8,128 bases of DNA from NCBI GenBank assembly GCA_002328865.1, contig DCWO01000028.1, positions 5,081-13,208 on the forward strand. Reading direction: 5' to 3'. Shown here piece after piece: positions 6,327-8,128 of the stretch. This DNA is from Dehalococcoidia bacterium UBA2160 (GTDB lineage Bacteria; Chloroflexota; Dehalococcoidia; Lucifugimonadales; UBA1123). The position numbers and the translations under genes are program-made. Positions within the stretch are counted from its first letter, which is position 1. Every line of letters starts with the position of its first letter. Below the pieces are notes generated by a model. It did not search any database and was not told the DNA's origin. It saw only the letters and a program-made list of their open reading frames with translations.

Positions 6327-7829
6327 TCACCCGTAGACGAACTCAGGGCCGTCGAGGTCGATCGCGGGTATCTCGTCTTTTTCGCCCCAGTAATCTTGGG
6401 TGTGCTGCCACTCTCGTTTGTCGCCGCGCTTGGGCAGGAGGGGCATGGCGCGCATGAGGTAGCCGGGGTTGAAATTCTCCGGATCGATCCACGACAGGAG
6501 CTCCATACCCTCGTCTTCCGGCCGCAACTCGACGTTGACCCGCTTCGAGCCTGTTTCCTCCATGTGCGCCAGCAGACGACATACGAAGTCGGCCAGGAGG
6601 TCGGCTCGCAGAGTCCAGCTTGCACGGAAATAGCCGAACACCCAGAGCATGTTCGGCACGCCGGTGAACATCATGCCGCGATATGTCACGGTGTCGGAGA
6701 AGACGAGGGGCTTGCCGTCGATCTCGAATTCGATGTCCCCGAGCACGCTCATGTTGAAACCGGTGGCGGTGACGATGATGTCGGCTTGAAGCTCGTCTCC
6801 GGACTTCAGTAGGATGCCTTGAGCCGTGAACCTGTCGATCTCGTTTGTGACGACGGACGCCTTTCCAGAGCTGATGCCCTTGAAGAGGTCGCCGTCCGGG
6901 ACGAAGGCGATGCGCTGGCGCCACGGCCGGTATGTGGGCGTGAAATGGCTCTCCATGTCGAAATCGGGGGCAAGGAGGGGACGTACGCCGTCAAGCAGTT
7001 CCTGCTTCACTTCCTCCGGTTCCTCGAACGAGCGCTTCGTGAAGATGGCCTGGTCGTGCAAGATCTTTCGGCGCACGATCTCGTGAATCCACTCTTCGTC
7101 GATATCGAGCTCGCGAAGCGTTTCGGCAAGTTCGTCGCGGTTGCGGCCGGGTCTGAAAAACGTCGGCGAGCGCTGCAGTACGGTGACGTGTTCGCAGTCC
7201 CCCGCGATCGCGGGTACGAGTGTTGCGGTGGTCGCGCCGGAGCCGATTACAACGACGTTTTTGCCAGCGTAATCGAGGTTCTCTGGCCATGTCTGCGGGT
7301 GCACGATCTTGCCCTGGTAGTCGTCCATCCCTGGCCATTCCGGAGTGTAGCCTTCCGAGTGTCGGTAGTAGCCCTGACACATCCAAAGGAAGTTGGCGGT
7401 GAAGCGTTTGGGTTCGCCCGTGTCAGTGCGCGTCGCGTCTATGGTCCAACGATTCTCCTCACTGGACCAACGCGCTGACGTGATCTTGTGGTTGTAGCGA
7501 ATGTACTGGTCGAGGTCGTTCTCCTCGATCACTTCGCCCATGTACTCGAGGATCTCTGCCGCGGTTGCGATCGGCGCTCCCCGCCACGGCTTGAAGCGAT
7601 AGCCGAACGTGTGCAGGTCGCTGTCGGAGCGGATGCCGGGATAACGGTGCATCCACCATGTGCCGCCGAAGCTGTCGAACCCCTCCAACACAACGAACTT
7701 CGTGCCTGGACGTTGCTTGGTCAGGTGGTAAGCCCCGCCCACCCCGGAAATGCCGGCCCCGACTATGAGAACGTCGAACTCCTCGGTGGTTGTCGGTTCT
7801 GCCTTGGGCGCTGTTTCTGATATTGTCAT
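6327..7829 (-). CDS. EthA-like Baeyer-Villiger flavin monooxygenase
   Basis: FAD- and NADPH-dependent monooxygenase of 500 residues that, by family, inserts oxygen next to a ketone or oxidises sulfides; the natural substrate is unknown. The FAD Rossmann loop is GAGISG at 24-29, with Glu49 at the end of the second strand. GGTWWMHRYPGIRSDSD (55-71) is the conserved flavin-side segment. The BVMO fingerprint appears at 171-183 as YQGKIVHPQTWPE, with Tyr replacing the usual first Phe. The NADPH loop is GSGATT at 196-201, followed by ATLVPA, which places it near EthA-type enzymes rather than cyclohexanone monooxygenases. Length suits the family (EthA is about 489 residues). I start at MTIS (7829) because GAGGA lies 9 bases upstream. 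An in-frame ATG at 7862 would add eleven residues but lacks a binding site. Stop is TGA. It is convergent with the NmrA-like gene. Confidence 0.93.
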   Translation of the reverse strand: MTISETAPKAEPTTTEEFDVLIVGAGISGVGGAYHLTKQRPGTKFVVLEGFDSFGGTWWMHRYPGIRSDSDLHTFGYRFKPWRGAPIATAAEILEYMGEVIEENDLDQYIRYNHKITSARWSSEENRWTIDATRTDTGEPKRFTANFLWMCQGYYRHSEGYTPEWPGMDDYQGKIVHPQTWPENLDYAGKNVVVIGSGATTATLVPAIAGDCEHVTVLQRSPTFFRPGRNRDELAETLRELDIDEEWIHEIVRRKILHDQAIFTKRSFEEPEEVKQELLDGVRPLLAPDFDMESHFTPTYRPWRQRIAFVPDGDLFKGISSGKASVVTNEIDRFTAQGILLKSGDELQADIIVTATGFNMSVLGDIEFEIDGKPLVFSDTVTYRGMMFTGVPNMLWVFGYFRASWTLRADLLADFVCRLLAHMEETGSKRVNVELRPEDEGMELLSWIDPENFNPGYLMRAMPLLPKRGDKREWQHTQDYWGEKDEIPAIDLDGPEFVYG

Positions 7830-7838
7830 CGCTCGTAA

Positions 7839-7843
7839 TCCTC
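7839..7843 (-). promoter_or_regulatory. Ribosome binding site that sets the monooxygenase start
   Basis: Read on the minus strand this is GAGGA, 9 bases before the ATG at 7829. The alternative upstream ATG at 7862 has no purine-rich site at a suitable distance, so the shorter protein is preferred. Confidence 0.6.
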
Positions 7844-7875
7844 GTCCGTTCCACGTCTTCATCCGCTCGATAATG

Positions 7876-7938
7876 GCTGGTCATGAACAGCGGCATGCTC
7901 GCCGATGACCAACTCGCCTCGAATCGACATGCCTGTCG
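7876..7938 (-). promoter_or_regulatory. Cluster of dyads upstream of the monooxygenase, candidate operator region
   Basis: Three symmetric elements lie 47-109 bases upstream of the start. GCTGGTCATGAACAGC (7876-7891) is a 16-base palindrome with seven of eight pairs matched. TGGTCAT (7878-7884) and ATGACCA (7905-7911) form a perfect 7-base inverted repeat around a 20-base spacer. CGACA-TGCC-TGTCG (7925-7938) is a perfect 5+5 dyad. EthA-type genes are often controlled by TetR-family repressors that bind palindromes, but no such regulator gene is in the window. The operator role is inferred. Confidence 0.35.
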
Positions 7939-8128
7939 TTTAGCTCGCAGGTTATGCTACCCGCTCGTTCCCGATATCGCAATCACGAGTTTACAGATCT
8001 TCACGTTTGGTCGAGATGCAGCGCCAACAGGATCCATCCCGCGCCTCTGACGTGTAGACCGTCAGCGAAAGTGGGACACATTTGGGCCTGAGAATAAGAG
8101 AGACTATTGTAGGTAGAGCGAGCTCCTG

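Noticed and set aside
6315..7478. Two long plus-strand open frames (165 and 219 codons)
   Set aside because: Both are antisense to the monooxygenase, whose FAD, fingerprint and NADPH motifs are intact. They are shadows of GC-rich codon use.

Overview
The window carries four recognisable protein genes on moderately GC-rich DNA: two on each strand, with no rRNA, tRNA or CRISPR. I cannot name the organism. An exported subtilase with calcium-binding repeats, a large AAA/TPR/LuxR regulator and an EthA-like Baeyer-Villiger monooxygenase fit a free-living environmental bacterium, with Actinomycetota or Chloroflexota as my best guess from sequence style alone.

Layout. (1) Positions 1-1722, minus strand: the first 574 codons of a secreted S8 serine protease with a signal peptide, an I9-like propeptide, an intact Asp/His/Ser triad and a tail of RTX nonapeptides that runs off the left edge. 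(2) Positions 1723-2177: a 455-base divergent intergenic region with several short dyads and a weak hint of a decayed transposase. (3) Positions 2178-5081, plus strand: a 967-residue LAL/MalT-type regulator with an N-terminal P-loop ATPase, a helical TPR-like middle and a C-terminal LuxR HTH. (4) Positions 5082-5269: a spacer with two competing hairpins. (5) Positions 5270-6136, plus strand: a 288-residue NmrA/atypical-SDR NAD(P)-binding protein. (6) Positions 6137-6326: a convergent spacer with one terminator-like hairpin. (7) Positions 6327-7829, minus strand: a 500-residue FAD/NADPH monooxygenase of the EthA-type BVMO group. (8) Positions 7830-8128: its leader, with candidate operator dyads, then sequence at the right edge that may be the start of an insertion element.

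How the genes may work together. The regulator is divergent from the protease and lies upstream of the NmrA gene on the same strand, so it could control either one; this rests on position alone. The NmrA protein and the monooxygenase both use nicotinamide cofactors and are convergent neighbours, but nothing in the sequence ties them to a shared substrate. I see no clear multi-gene novel system. The most distinctive items are the Sec-signal plus RTX subtilase, its divergent ATPase-LuxR partner, and the structured spacers.
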